A stretch of 64,000 nucleotides of DNA from Impatiens glandulifera (lineage: Eukaryota; Streptophyta; Magnoliopsida; Ericales; Balsaminaceae). Shown in pieces: positions 37,520 through 48,862 of this stretch (position 1 is the stretch's first letter; every line of letters begins with the position of its first letter). A program made the position numbers and the translations under genes. The DNA lies in the NCBI RefSeq assembly GCF_907164915.1, contig NC_061862.1, positions 138,685,520 to 138,749,519 of the forward strand, in the 5' to 3' direction. The notes under the pieces are model-generated. The model made no database searches. It was not told the origin of the DNA and saw only the letters and a program-made list of their open reading frames with translations.

Positions 37520-37690
37520 GTGAATTTGTGATATGATTGTAGTTTTTGGATGGATTATAGTTTTTGGATGGATTGTAGTTTGTGGATGATTATTGTTTTG
37601 AATTAATGCTTGTAGTTTTCGGTTTTTGGTTATTAATGATTGTGTGCTTTTTGGTTTTTGGTTATTGGTTATTGATGATTGAGGTTTTAA
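37520..37690. repeat. TTTTTGGATGGATTRTAG and TTTTTGGTTATTG short tandem repeats
   Basis: Three copies of GTAGTTTTTGGATGGATT-like units, then TTGGTTATTGATGATTG units, between the TnpA-like stop and the right subterminal repeats. Confidence 0.65.
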
Positions 37691-37727
37691 ATAGGTAAAA
37701 ATTTGTAAAAAAAAAAACTATTAGAGT

Positions 37728-38160
37728 TTAGTAACGGTTAAATAATTTAAAAATCCGTTACTATAAATCAAACTGTAACGGTTTTACAAGTAAAAAACCG
37801 TCACAGAAACAACACGACCATCAGTAACGGTTTTCATAAACCGTTACAGATGCTATAGCCTTTCAGTAACGGTGTTTAGCCGGCTAAAACCGTTACTGTT
37901 GGGCCATTGCTATCTGTAACGGTTTTATAAAACCGTTACAGATACTCGTGTTGTTTCTGTGACGGTTTTTACACGGCTAGAACCGTTACTATTGTTCAAT
38001 GACTATCAGTAACGGTGTTTGAACGCCGTTACTGATACCTGTGAAGTTTCTGTAACGTAATTTTTTGTAACGATTGGTAACGGTTTTATGTGCCGTTACA
38101 AATAAGTTTCAGTAACGGCGTTCGATGCTTTCAGTAACGGTTTTTGCCCTTACTAATAAG
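37728..38160. repeat. CACTA right subterminal repeats (terminus absent)
   Basis: At least a dozen GTAACGG/CCGTTAC motifs including AGTAACGGTTTTCATAAACC inverted pairs. The array ends without a CACTA end. Confidence 0.85.
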
Positions 38161-38674
38161 ATTCAAACTTTGATTTTAAGCATTAAATGTGAACACTTTA
38201 ACCACTAAACTACTTGAGATTGTTGAAATAATTTTATTATTTTTTGTATGTATATATATTTTGTATTTAATATTTATTAAAAATTATTTATGTTAATAAA
38301 GAAAATATTATATAATGAGAGAAAAAATGTATAATAAAAGATAAAATGTATTTATATAAAATTAATAATGAAAAATAATATATATAAATATATATAAATA
38401 TATAACGTAACTACATTTAATAATATATTATATATATAAATTATTAATAAAAAATTATATATTTATGGTTATATATATATATATATATAATTAATGAGGG
38501 AGAAAATAATTAGAAAATAAAAAAAAATATAAGATAAAATATGTTTATAGTTTTTAAAATATAAAATTTAATTAAGGAAGAGGGAGTACTGAGAGAGAAA
38601 ATACTGATTATATTTTGATGACGTGTATTATTGTGGTATTTTTGTTGACTTTAAACATAATTATATATATATAT

Positions 38675-38852
38675 GAGTAATGATAGAGAGCCAGAAAGAA
38701 ATGACAAGAAAGTGTAGGGAAATGATGTGTCAATCCTAAGTGGTTTGAAAATTTAATAGGAAAGAGAATTTTCAGATTTTCAAACCATTTAGGGATTGAC
38801 ACATCATTTCCCTACATTTTTTGTCATTTTTTTCCGCTCTCTATCATTACTC
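38675..38852. mobile_element. Foldback MITE
   Basis: A 178-bp near-palindrome: GAGTAATGATAGAGAGC leads a left arm of about 77 bp that includes GGGAAATGATGTGTCAAT, and the right arm is its complement ending GCTCTCTATCATTACTC, with a loop of about 20 bp. It codes for nothing. A transcript would form one long hairpin. Confidence 0.85.
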
Positions 38853-40060
38853 GTTAAAGTTGTTTTACCTTTTAGTAGGTTTATAGTTGATATTTGATAA
38901 ACAGTAGGTGGTGTATTACCTTAGCAAATTAATAAAACAAACACGTTAGTTCATTGATAATTAAAATAGGTGTTTTTTTTTTGTTGTAGATAAAATGTTT
39001 GTCTTTGTATTAACTTTCAGTATGAGCATTAGTCTGGAAAAGTAGCAAGCGAAACTTTCAGTATGAGCATTAGTCTGGAAAAGTAGCTCGCTTGCTGCAA
39101 CTTGTATACGTTTCTCATTTTTTTATAGAATATTTTTTTTTTTTACTATATTTACCAACCATCAACCAAAACAATTTTCATTACCATACAAATTATTTGA
39201 TAAAAGAAATTTCAACATCTTTTAATTGAGTTGTTCTTCATTAATATTCGTTGGAGACACTTTTAAAGATTGTATTGCGATTGAATCTTTCCTATTAGAA
39301 TTTTAATTTATAAATTTATTATACTATTTATTAATATTTAGATTATTATTTACTTATTTCAAATTTATAGATATTATTTTGAAAACTAATTAATTATTCA
39401 ATCCTTAGTATAATTCTGTTTAATTTTTTTTTATATAATATTATAATATTTTAAATTTATAACTTTTTTAATAGGATCAATAAATTAATTAATAGATTTT
39501 TGAAAACTTGATAATTTATCTATTGTGATATACCTACTAAGTGCGAGGCTTTACTACGCAATACTTTTAGTTTACATATATATATATATATTCTATTTAT
39601 ATTAATAATTTAAAAAATATATTTTAAACTATAATTTACTTAAAATAAAATTTCTATTATATAGATAATTTATATATAATATATTTTATTTAAAATATTT
39701 ACTAGATAAATAAGAATACCAAATTAAGAAAATGATATTTTAAAATAATGATTTTTATTATTAATTAATAAAATAAAAATAATAATTATAATTTATATAT
39801 ATAATACACTGTTATTGTAAATATATATATTTTTAAATTATTAGAATAAGTTCATAATATTATTATATATTTGAATATGTAATATAATTATATATATATA
39901 TAAGTAATTAAATATTTTAAATTTGAGTAAATTGCCTGCCTCGGTTTGGAAACATTTGGAATTAAGGTGAATTTGAACTAAAAACACGTTATTAAAAAAT
40001 ATAATATAATAAATAATATATATTTTTTGAATATTATTAATTTATTCTAATAAATAAATG

Positions 40061-40099
<39 letters not shown>

Positions 40100-40212
40100 G
40101 TGTTAATGTATTTTAAATATACTTATGAATCTTATTAAAAAAAATTAACATAAAATAATTATTTCAAAGTATTTAATTAATAATGTCATTAGTTTGTTAC
40201 TTATTTTAAATA

Positions 40213-40244
<32 letters not shown>

Positions 40245-40639
40245 TAAATTAATTATAATTATATTGTTTAAAAAAATTGTATTTAAAATTATATTATATA
40301 TATATATATATATATATAAAAAAAAATTAAAATTATTAAAAAAAATTAAGTTAAAATACTGAATAATAAATTTGTACTCCTAGATGCTGTAACTCTGTTT
40401 TTCATTATACCCAAATAAAATATTTTTAGTTCATTACTAAATTTGATAAATTAGTCCAAGTAAATATAATATTCTTCCGCATGATTAATTAAAAAAAATT
40501 GAAACCTCAATCAACTGTTGTTGGTTCACAAAGTGGGCAGTAAAGTATTCAAGACAAGGCTGGCATTAATGGACTTATAACTAATGATGACTATTTAATT
40601 TACAACATAGAAGGTGGAGAGATGAGAGTGACTATTTAA

Positions 40640-40790
40640 CTTACAGAGAAGCTCGAGAGATAATAATGATATTACCAATACCAAGTACTCGAAGAGACAC
40701 TACAAACTTGCACATAAATAGCTTACTCCTTGCCATATCTCTTCCTCCATTAACCAAGCCATAAGAATTATAGACCACACCAATAATAAT
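40640..40790 (+). promoter_or_regulatory. Core promoter region of the HSC70-type gene
   Basis: A TATA-like CATAAATAG sits at about 40714-40722, some 80 bp before the start codon. Upstream, GAGAAGCTCGAGAG and CTCGAAGAGAC resemble loose nGAAnnTTCn heat-shock-element modules but are not perfect. Heat regulation is therefore only suggested. Confidence 0.35.
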
Positions 40791-40796
40791 TTGATC

Positions 40797-42695
40797 ATGG
40801 CAGGGAGATGGAAAGGTCCGGCGATAGGAATCGATTTGGGTACAACTTACTCATGTGTTGGAGTGTGGCAGCATGACCATGTCGAAATCATTGTCAATGA
40901 TCAAGGAAATAGAACCACTCCTTCTTACGTTGCATTCACCGAAACAGAGAGATTGATAGGCGACGGGGCTAAGAATCAGGCAGCCATCAACTCTAGTAAC
41001 ACTGTCTTCGGTAATTCTTCTCAACTTCTTTTACTTTTGTAATGTCATTGTGTGAATATAATATAGATTTTTCAAATCTTATGTTATGGTTTAGATGCGA
41101 AGAGATTGATTGGTAGGAGATTCAGTGATCCGTTGGTGAAAAGTGATGCCAAGTACTGGCCATTCAAGTTGATTTCTGGGCCAAAAGACAAGCCAATGAT
41201 AGTTGTTAACTACAAAGGTGAGGAAAAACAGTTCTCTGCGGAGGAAATCTCTTCCATGGTTCTAATGAAAATGAAGGAGATTGCTGAAGCATTTTTGGGA
41301 TCACCTGTGAAAAATGCTGTCATTACAGTTCCGGCTCATTTCAACGACTCCCAAAGGCAAGCCACAAAAGATGCTGGTGTAATTTCAGGTCTGAATGTGA
41401 TGCGTATCATCATTGAGCCAACTGCTGCAGCTATTGCCTATGGTCTAGATAAGAGAGCAAGCAACCTTGGAGAGAAGAACGTCCTCATATTCGACCTTGG
41501 TGGTGGAACATTTGATGTGTCTGTCTTGACCATTGATGGGCCTGTCTTTAAAGTGAAGGCCACTGCTGGTGATACCCGTTTGGGAGGAGAGGACTTTGAT
41601 AATAGAATGTTGAATCACTTTGTTCAGGAATTCAAGCGCAAGAACAAGAAGGATATAAGCGGGAATTCGCGTGCCTTAAGGAGACTAAGGACTGCTTGTG
41701 AGAGGACAAAAAGGAGTCTTTCGTATACTTCCCAAACGTCCATAGAGATTGATTCTCTCTTTGAGGGTGTAGACTTTAATTTTAATATAACCCGAGCCAA
41801 GTTTGAGGAGTTGAACATGGATCTATTCAAGAAGTGTTTGGAGACAATTGAGAAATGCTTAAACGATGCTATGATAGATAAGAGCAGTGTCGATGATATT
41901 GTCCTGGTTGGTGGGTCTACAAGAATTCTGAAAGTTCAGCAGCTTCTTATGGAGTTCTTCAATGGCAAGGAACTCTGCAGAAGCGTGAACCCTGATGAGG
42001 CTGTTGCCTATGGTGCTGCAGTTCAAGCTTCCATTTTGATTGGTGAGGAAAATGAGAAAGTTCAAGATTTGGTACTTCTTGATGTCACTCCCTTATCTCT
42101 TGGATTGGAAACAGCTGGAGGCGTAATGACAGTCTTGATTCCTAGGAACACTACGATTCCCACAAAGATTGAGAAAGTCTTCTCTACAGGCTCTGACAAT
42201 CAGTCGAGTGTTTTGATTCAAGTTTACGAGGGCGAGAGATCCATGTCGACAGACAATAATTTGCTAGGAAAATTTGAGCTGTCAGGAATTCCCCCTGCAC
42301 CGAGGTATGTTCCTCAAATCACGGTATGTTTTGATATTGATGCAAATGGGATACTAAACGTTGTAGCAGAGGAAAAGACAACAGGGGAGAAGAATATGAT
42401 TACATTAATAAATGAGAAAGGTAGGTTAACTAAGGAAGATATAGATATGATGATGGAAGAGGCAGAGAAGTACAGAGAGGAGGATGAGGAGCATAGGATG
42501 GAAGTGGAAGCAAGAAATGCAGTGGAGAAATATGCTTACAATATGAGGAACACTGTGAAGGATGATGAGAAGATGGGATCAAGGCTTTCTTATGATGATA
42601 AGAAAAAAATAGAAGATGCAATAGATGAGGCGTTTACTTGGCTGGAGAACAATGAATTTGCGAAAGCAGACGAGTGTGATAAAAAAATTAAGTAG
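40797..42695 (+). CDS. Cytosolic HSC70/HSP70-type chaperone with premature stop
   Basis: Exon 1 is 40797-41010 and exon 2 is 41095-42695, spliced at the position conserved in plant HSC70 genes ([13 protein letters not shown]). 604 residues. Nucleotide-binding domain: [17 protein letters not shown] (11-27), [15 protein letters not shown] (about 203), LVGGSTRI (about 343). Substrate-binding domain: [20 protein letters not shown] and [13 protein letters not shown] helical lid follows. A TAG at 42693-42695 falls where a Glu codon is expected; 26 further residues continue in frame (LESVCNP to EFEDVD) before TAA at 42774. The stop removes the C-terminal tail that usually ends EEVD and binds TPR co-chaperones; here even the downstream tail ends EDVD and is short. 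Oddities such as STRILK for STRIPK suggest relaxed constraint. An ATP-driven folding role is expected if expressed; it may be an early pseudogene. ATG 40797 gives the usual MAG start. Confidence 0.9.
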
Positions 42696-43603
42696 TTGGA
42701 AAGTGTGTGCAACCCCATTCTTGCAAAGGCTGGTGGTGCTGGTTTTGGGGAACCAGAGTTTGAGGATGTTGATTAATTGCTGCTTGATTATGGTGTTTTT
42801 GTTAATTTTTATTATGCAGTTTGTTTGAAAGAAACTTCATTTTGTTAATTTCATGTTTTATGTGACAAGTTCATTTCAGTTTTTTTAAATTGAGAGATTT
42901 ACTTTGAGCTATAGCCTATAGTTGGCTTGGTTTACCATCCAAGCTTACCTTAGCAATATATCTTGTGAATTTAGTTCTATGCATACATTTTGTCCTTATT
43001 TCATAGGTGATGTTTTAATTACTTCCATGCATGTTGATATTTTGCTTAATTAGTTTATGCATTTTTTAGTCTAAGAGCATACAGGATTGATTTGTTTTTA
43101 GAAATTTTCATGTTCTAACAATTGAAATTCAAAATATTTGAACTTGTTGAACTCACAAATCTTTTAGTTTGATGCTTGATTACTTGTTAATCATGTTCTA
43201 ACTACTGAAATCCATACAATTTGATCTATTTATAGTATATATATACATATATGTCAAAACAATATACAGGAAATATCTGATGACATGCAAATCAAACCTC
43301 AAACATCTGTTACTTAGCTTTAGCTTATGTTATTTATATCCAAATGATATAATTTTGTTTAGTTTTTCAGAAAAAATAGACTTTACCAAGATAATAAATT
43401 GAATCGTAAGTATTTAAATTAATGAACTTGTGTGTACAAGACTTGACTCCTACTTCCATCATATTGGAGTTCATATAATTGCTGATCATTGGATGTATAT
43501 CTCATATAGCCAAAGTCAGTCTAGTAAATTGAGAATTAAGCAAACACCAATATGCTACAATCTCTCACCCTCCAATGTCTAATTGAGCCGTTGGGCTAGA
43601 TAA
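42696..43603. other. HSC70 downstream region and spacer
   Basis: The first 81 bp continue the HSC70 reading frame to TAA (42774-42776). The rest is AT-rich 3' flanking sequence with no second gene. A polyadenylation signal cannot be picked out with confidence. Confidence 0.6.
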
Positions 43604-44006
43604 TGTTGTGAGTTTTCTGTTTTTTGTTCTATAATTCTGTTTTGATTCTATTTTATGTTATTCACAAAAATGACTTTGGTTAATTCTCAAGTAATAGTTG
43701 TAACAGTTGTAACTAAATACTTTTTTTTAGTGAATTCAGTTGTTATATATGCTGAGCTCACTCCCCAATGGGAGATAAATGAAAAACTTTGTGAGAGTTT
43801 TTTACCTCTTGTATTTTCTGATTTCGTTCTTCGTCTTTCTTTGACATATACAAGCAGTATTCTTTTTCCATCTTTGTTTCTCTTTCTTCTTTTTCTTCTT
43901 CTATAATCTTTGAATTATTCTTTTGATAATTCTTTCGCCGCACTTTGAACACAAATTTCCCTTTTGCTTTTTGAGATCAAGAACTAGCAACTCTAGTTAC
44001 AAAACA
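43604..44006 (+). mobile_element. Putative 5' LTR of a Ty3/gypsy element
   Basis: Begins TGTTGTGAGTTTTCTG and ends TTACAAAACA three bases before a primer-binding site. No matching 3' LTR is in the window, so the left limit is inferred from the TG only. Confidence 0.45.
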
Positions 44007-44009
44007 ACT

Positions 44010-44022
44010 TGGTATCAGAGTC
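44010..44022 (+). other. Primer-binding site
   Basis: TGGTATCAGAGTC matches the initiator tRNA-Met primer-binding consensus and lies between the putative LTR and gag. Confidence 0.8.
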
Positions 44023-44056
44023 AGGCTCGGATAATAGAAATCAGCAACAAACTAAG

Positions 44057-46700
44057 ATGAATGCTTTTAAGACCCTAATCGAAAGTCTGACCCAACAGTC
44101 AACTTCTATTCAAATTTCCTTACAACAAAATATGACTGAATTAAGTGATAATATGGTAAGAATGTTCAATGGCACAAAAGACAGATTGACATAATAGGAG
44201 GGTATGTTCTTGGCCAAGATCCCCGCCCCAGGGCTTATGATGATGTTTCTTACCATGACCCTCCTCACGATAGGGCTCCCTTTCATCCTGGCCATAGTAT
44301 GTTTCTCCAACCCAGCTCACCAAGGTTGATTTCCCTCGGTTCGATGGAACAAATGTGAATGGATGACTTATATATGCGGAGAAGTTCTTTAAGGTGGACA
44401 AGACTACATATGCAACTAAACTTGACATTTCTCTCATCCACTTTACTAGTGATGCCAAAATGTGGTATGGGCCATATCTTCATCAACATAACTATAGAGA
44501 AGCCATCCCCTCTTCTAGCCTAGCGGCAACATGAGGTGGATATCCCCCAGGCCTCCATGAGGTCCTGGGTTCGAGCCCGTCGGGCGGCAAGTTATGCGCT
44601 TGGTTAAATGGTTAAGTGTGTTTGGGGGGCTATGTGCTTAACCTGCGGGGATTAGTCGCACTCCATAGGAGCAGCGGAACCCAGCGTTCTCAAAAAAAAA
44701 AAAACTATCGAGAAGCCATGATGTGGGAGGTGTTCAAGAGAGTCATCTTGTTGGTTCAGTCCTTCTATACATGATAACCCAATGAGACAATTGATGAAAA
44801 TGAAACATGTCAGTTCTGTTCAAAAATACAATCTCTAATACATGTTAATTTCCCCAAAATTGTATAGTATGCTCAGAGAGTATGTTATAAACTGCTCATT
44901 GTCCGGATTGAGGTGGGAAATCGCAAATGTGATCAGACTTCGGTTTCCTGGATCCTTAAATGAAGCCATGTTGATGACCAATGTCCAAGAAGCGACATAC
45001 ATGTCCTTGTTGAGCAGTGGGCACTTGTACAATGTTGAATCGTCGTTGCTGCCAAGTCAACCAATGTTAAACCGGCCTGACAAAGCACCAACATAACCCC
45101 ATACTTCAATCCAAGCTCATCATATGCGTCTTCTTCCAGCACGAACCAGAGTCATATTAAGCAATTAAACCCGACTACAATTGATGAAAAGAGAAAAAAG
45201 TGCCTATGATACACATGCGATGAAAAGTGGGTGCCTAACCATATGTGTAAATAAAAGTTATTCATGGTTTTGTATGACCATGAAGAATGACCATATTTCC
45301 AAAAACTCATTTCAGAGCCGGTTTTTGATGATCCTCCTTTGCAACCTGGGTAAGGGAAGAGCCTGTAATTTCCTTGTAAGCATTGACTAGTTCTAAGAAT
45401 TTTCAAACACTCAAAATTCCAGCTAAGATCGAGAACCTACCGGTGGTGATTCTGATTGATATAGTAAGCACTCATAACTTCATAAATAATAGGATAATGA
45501 AAAACATAAGTCACAATACCCTTCTTACCCAGGTGTTGTCAGTTCGAGTGGAAGACGACTCCAACATATTTTGCTCCATAATCTGCCAAGAACTGAAATG
45601 GTATATGGAGGGTAAAGATTATCAAACAAATATGAAGATGCTTACCATGACAAAGTACGATATTGTGATGAACATCGATTGGTTGATTAGTTTAGGTCAT
45701 TCGTCATGGAATTTTGAGAAGTTGACCATATCTTTTGAAAAAGAATGGATAAACATTATCTTGCTAAGTACACCCCATGCACAGATCAACTTGATACAAG
45801 AAAACCAATTCGAGAAGCTACTAAAGAAAGTCAATGTTGTAGCCATGGTTCAATTAAGGAGTGTAAATGAATGCCAAATTTTTACTTACCATAATAGCAC
45901 TAGAAGAGATTCCTGAAGACCTCCAGCGGATGCTCGCAGGCTTCACTTCGATATTCTAGCAACTATAAGACTTACTACCAATCAAGGAACATGATCATTG
46001 AATCTCACTAAGGAATGCACATAAGCTGTGTGTTTGTGTTCATACCGGTATATGCCTTGCAAAAGACATAAATTTAACATTTAGTTAATGATGTGCTGAA
46101 TAGAGGAATCATTATAAGAAGCTGTATCTCTTTTATTTCCCTGTGGTGCTGGTCCGAAAGAAATACTTATCCTAGAGGTTGTGTATAGATTATAGGCGGC
46201 GGGACTCAACAACTATCAAGGACAAGTTTCAAATCTCTGTCATTAAGGAGTTTATGGAAGAGTTGCACGTGTCTAAAGTCTTCTCTAAGCTAGATTTGCA
46301 TTATGAGTTCCATCAAATAACGATGCACCTAGGTGACTGCCACAAGACAACATTCCGAACTCACGAAAGCAAGCCTATACCAATTTATGGTGATGCCTTT
46401 CGGCCTAACCAACACCCCCATATTCTTTCCAAAGCTTAATGAATGCAACATTAAAGTCATTCCTGAGAAGGTTCGTGCTGGTATTTTTCAATGACATCTT
46501 GGTGTACAGCCTGAGCTGGAATGGGCATATCTTCCATCTACACCTAGTCCTGTCAATATTACAACATAAGAAGTTATTCCTTAACAAGAGAAAATGTAGT
46601 TTTGGATGTAAACATATTTCCTACCTAGGCTATATATTGGATGAAAATGGAGTGAATACTATTTGTTCGACACATTTTGTTCAACAACAATATTATACTC
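44057..46700 (+). pseudogene. Ty3/gypsy gag-protease-RT remnant (truncated)
   Basis: Gag begins MNAFKTLIESLTQQSTSIQI (44057), is broken by stops near 44192, and continues in another frame with GTNVNGWLIYAEKFFKVDKT, LIHFTSDAKMWYG. After the SINE come YREAMMWEVFKR and a Ser/Pro-rich linker to CLCYTCDEKWVPNHMC (44040-45260). The aspartic protease (45383-45916) has STHNFINNRIMKN where the usual D-S/T-G triad has become DIVST, so it is inactive. RT at 46179-46680: CIDYRRRDSTTIKDKFQIS, VFSKLDLHYEFHQITMHLGD, and VFFNDILVYS where the catalytic YxDD-type box reads FFND. The element stops after YLGYILDENGVNT; the rest of pol and the 3' LTR are missing. Confidence 0.85.
44507..44703 (+). mobile_element. 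tRNA-derived SINE with target-site duplication
   Basis: 197 bp. The A box TAGCCTAGCGG is near 44517 and the B box GGGTTCGAGCCCG near 44570, a tRNA-like head. A unique body (GGATTAGTCGCACTCC) and a 13-A tail follow. Flanks ACTATAGAGAAGCCAT (44491-44506) and ACTATCGAGAAGCCAT (44704-44719) differ by one base, a 16-bp target duplication. It lies inside the gypsy gag remnant and would have been mobilised by a LINE reverse transcriptase. Confidence 0.92.
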
Positions 46701-46880
46701 AAAGTTGATTTTTCAAGACAATCATTTTGAATATATGAAAACATATGAAGCTTGAGTATTTTTTAAAATTGGGTTTAGAGTCACTCCAAGACAATTTCAA
46801 AAAGTGATTTTTTTTTTTAAAATTTTATTCTCCCAGTTCAATAATCAAGTATGAAATCATACTGAATCGGGAAGACTCAT
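46700..46880. other. Short spacer between gypsy remnant and old LTR element
   Basis: Nothing recognisable; AT-rich. Confidence 0.5.
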
Positions 46881-48262
46881 TTTAATTTTAGGGTGTAAAA
46901 ATTGAGTGTGTACAATTATATAAAATCAAAAAATAATATTGTGGATCCGTTAACCAAATGGTTAAATAGAGAGTTGGTGTTAAAGTCTTCACAAAAAATG
47001 TGACTTAAGCCTACAATAAGTTAGTATCAAGGGAAACCCAAACCTATGATGATCCGAGATTCCCAAAACTACGTTTAATGGGACAACCTAACTGTACAAA
47101 ACTTGGTAGATTGTTATGAGTGAAAAATCTTATGATAAAATTGTAATTCTGGAAAGGATAAACACACATGTTTTTAATGATTTTTATGAACAAAGATCAC
47201 ATTTGTGAGAGAAAAGTGGGATCGTTTCAAAAGAATTGCGCGGCTTAGTTCTAAATTCTCTCACTGAACTAGGCGAGTGTTCATGGCCAAAACGAACACA
47301 ATCATGATAACTGACATGTATCAAGAAGAATTTTATGTGAAATTATTTAATTGTTTACACAAAATGAAGAATAGTTTAAGGACATCGATTCTGTTAACGA
47401 CTGGTAAAGTTATATAAATTCATAAGAGATTTTTCAAAAATTTACACCTACCTATTATCTATATAATAACATGATTCAACTATTGAACATTTCACCGGAT
47501 TAATCTTTCAATTTCCATTAATATGGGGATGGTTGGAATTAAACTAATTTTATTAAGTAGGTGGAAATAATATTTTTGGCAAATAAAATTCACGCAAAAT
47601 TCAAATGTTAATTAATTTTGAAATCTAATCCAAATTAATTGACATCAAATTTAAATATAAATTAAAATAATATTTAATTTAAATGAAATTCACACCAAAT
47701 TGAAATATAAATTAAAGTGAAATTTAATTCAAATGAAAATAAATTTATAATTATTACAATTAATATGAATGTTTTGAATGAAACAAATACTAATAATTAT
47801 AATTAATATTAATGCTTTGAAGGAGATATTAATGCTTTGAAGGAGATAATTAATATTTTGAATGAGTCAATTAACAAATACTAATGATATAATTAACAAA
47901 TGTTATTGTAACTACAAAATAATTTTTTGTTATAATATATCTACTTGTATTAATTATTAATTATTAGTTGGATGATTAAAATATTTATAAATAATTTTAG
48001 GTTTTAATTTATTATATGGGTTAGGAAAAGACAAAGTATGCACCACTTACCACTTACCACTTACCACTTTTGTAGGTAGCATTTTTTAATATTTAATAGT
48101 ATTATATTATTAATTTAATTTTTTTTTGTTTTTTTCACTTTAATATTAAATATATTATTATAATATATTAACCATTAGATATCATTTTATGTTATTAAAA
48201 TTTTAAATAATTTTTTTCTTATTTTAGGGAGCAAAAATTTTAAACTTGCACTTAGCCCTATA
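46881..48262 (+). mobile_element. Old, truncated relative of the 48.9-54.8 kb LTR element
   Basis: 46910-47525 aligns by eye with 53395-53985, the 3' internal end of the young element: ATTGTGGATCC..AACCAAATGGTTAAATAG, the IVDPLTK-like Copia C-terminal trace, GGGACAACCTAA, GCGCGGCTTAGTTCTA. It ends with a polypurine-like ATGGGGATGG at about 47522, then an LTR-like stretch starting TTGGAATTAAACTAATTTTA that resembles the young LTR start with many indels. The 5' part is absent. It is clearly much older than its neighbour. Confidence 0.65.
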
Positions 48263-48539
48263 TTCTCTGGATCGGGCCCTTGACTTTACTTCTTTTCAAC
48301 TCATCCTCTTATCATTTCTAAAATGTATATTCTTTTCACTTTAATTAGATGCATATTAATTATAGTGCATAATCAAATACTAGATTATGTAATAAGTAAT
48401 CGTTTTAAAAAAACAAATGTGTCTAACATATCGAATCAAACATTCTAAATCGGTGAGTTCCGTTTTTGGTATAATATAATTTATTTATTTTTGTTATAAC
48501 ATTGTATTTATCGTGACAATAATGATCCTCATAAATAAT

Positions 48540-48775
48540 CAAGTCAAATAACATTTTACAGCATTAAGAAAACACATATATCAATTCTACCTTTCCATAG
48601 ATCAAAACTTATCACAAAAGCAATAACTCATAAAATAATCATTATCACAGAAGCAATAATTCATAAGATAATCATTATCGACAACTCATAAGATAATCAT
48701 TATCGCTTTTGCGATAACTTGTTAGTCCAACCATTATCGCAAAAACGATAACTCATAAAATCACTTAATTAAAAA
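48540..48775. repeat. ATAATCATTATCGC short repeats
   Basis: About five scattered copies of CATAAGATAATCATTATC and its TTATCGCAAAAACGATAA variants; partly self-complementary. Function unknown. Confidence 0.6.
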
Positions 48776-48857
48776 CAACGAAAAATAATTTTGAAAAATA
48801 ATTTTGTACTTGTTTGTCGTGTAGGATCTGTTTTAAGGATGACAACGATATCCTATA

Positions 48858-48862
48858 TCTTA
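48858..48862. repeat. 5-bp target-site duplication, left
   Basis: TCTTA, repeated at 54766-54770 just outside the right LTR. Confidence 0.85.

Larger units (their letters stand above)
29865..38160 (+). mobile_element. CACTA (En/Spm) transposon, right terminus missing
   Basis: The left terminus CACTAGTAGAAAATAGG lies at 29865. Both flanks carry dense subterminal GTAACGGTTTT repeats in both orientations. Two genes on plus, a TNP2-type transposase and a TnpA-like protein, are in the usual order. On the right the repeats stop at about 38160 (CCCTTACTAATAAG) without the expected CCTATTTTCTACTAGTG, so the last tens of bases were lost and no 3-bp duplication can be read. The element could supply proteins but probably cannot itself be excised. 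Confidence 0.9.
38161..40796. other. AT-rich spacer and HSC70 upstream region
   Basis: Mostly A and T with several (AT)n tracts (39575, 40063-40096, 40215-40238, 40298-40317). It contains a foldback element (listed) and a 41-bp tandem duplication at 39016-39087 (CTTTCAGTATGAGCATTAGT). No gene is supported. A doubled GACTATTTAAYTTACA lies at about 40590 and 40631. Confidence 0.6.
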
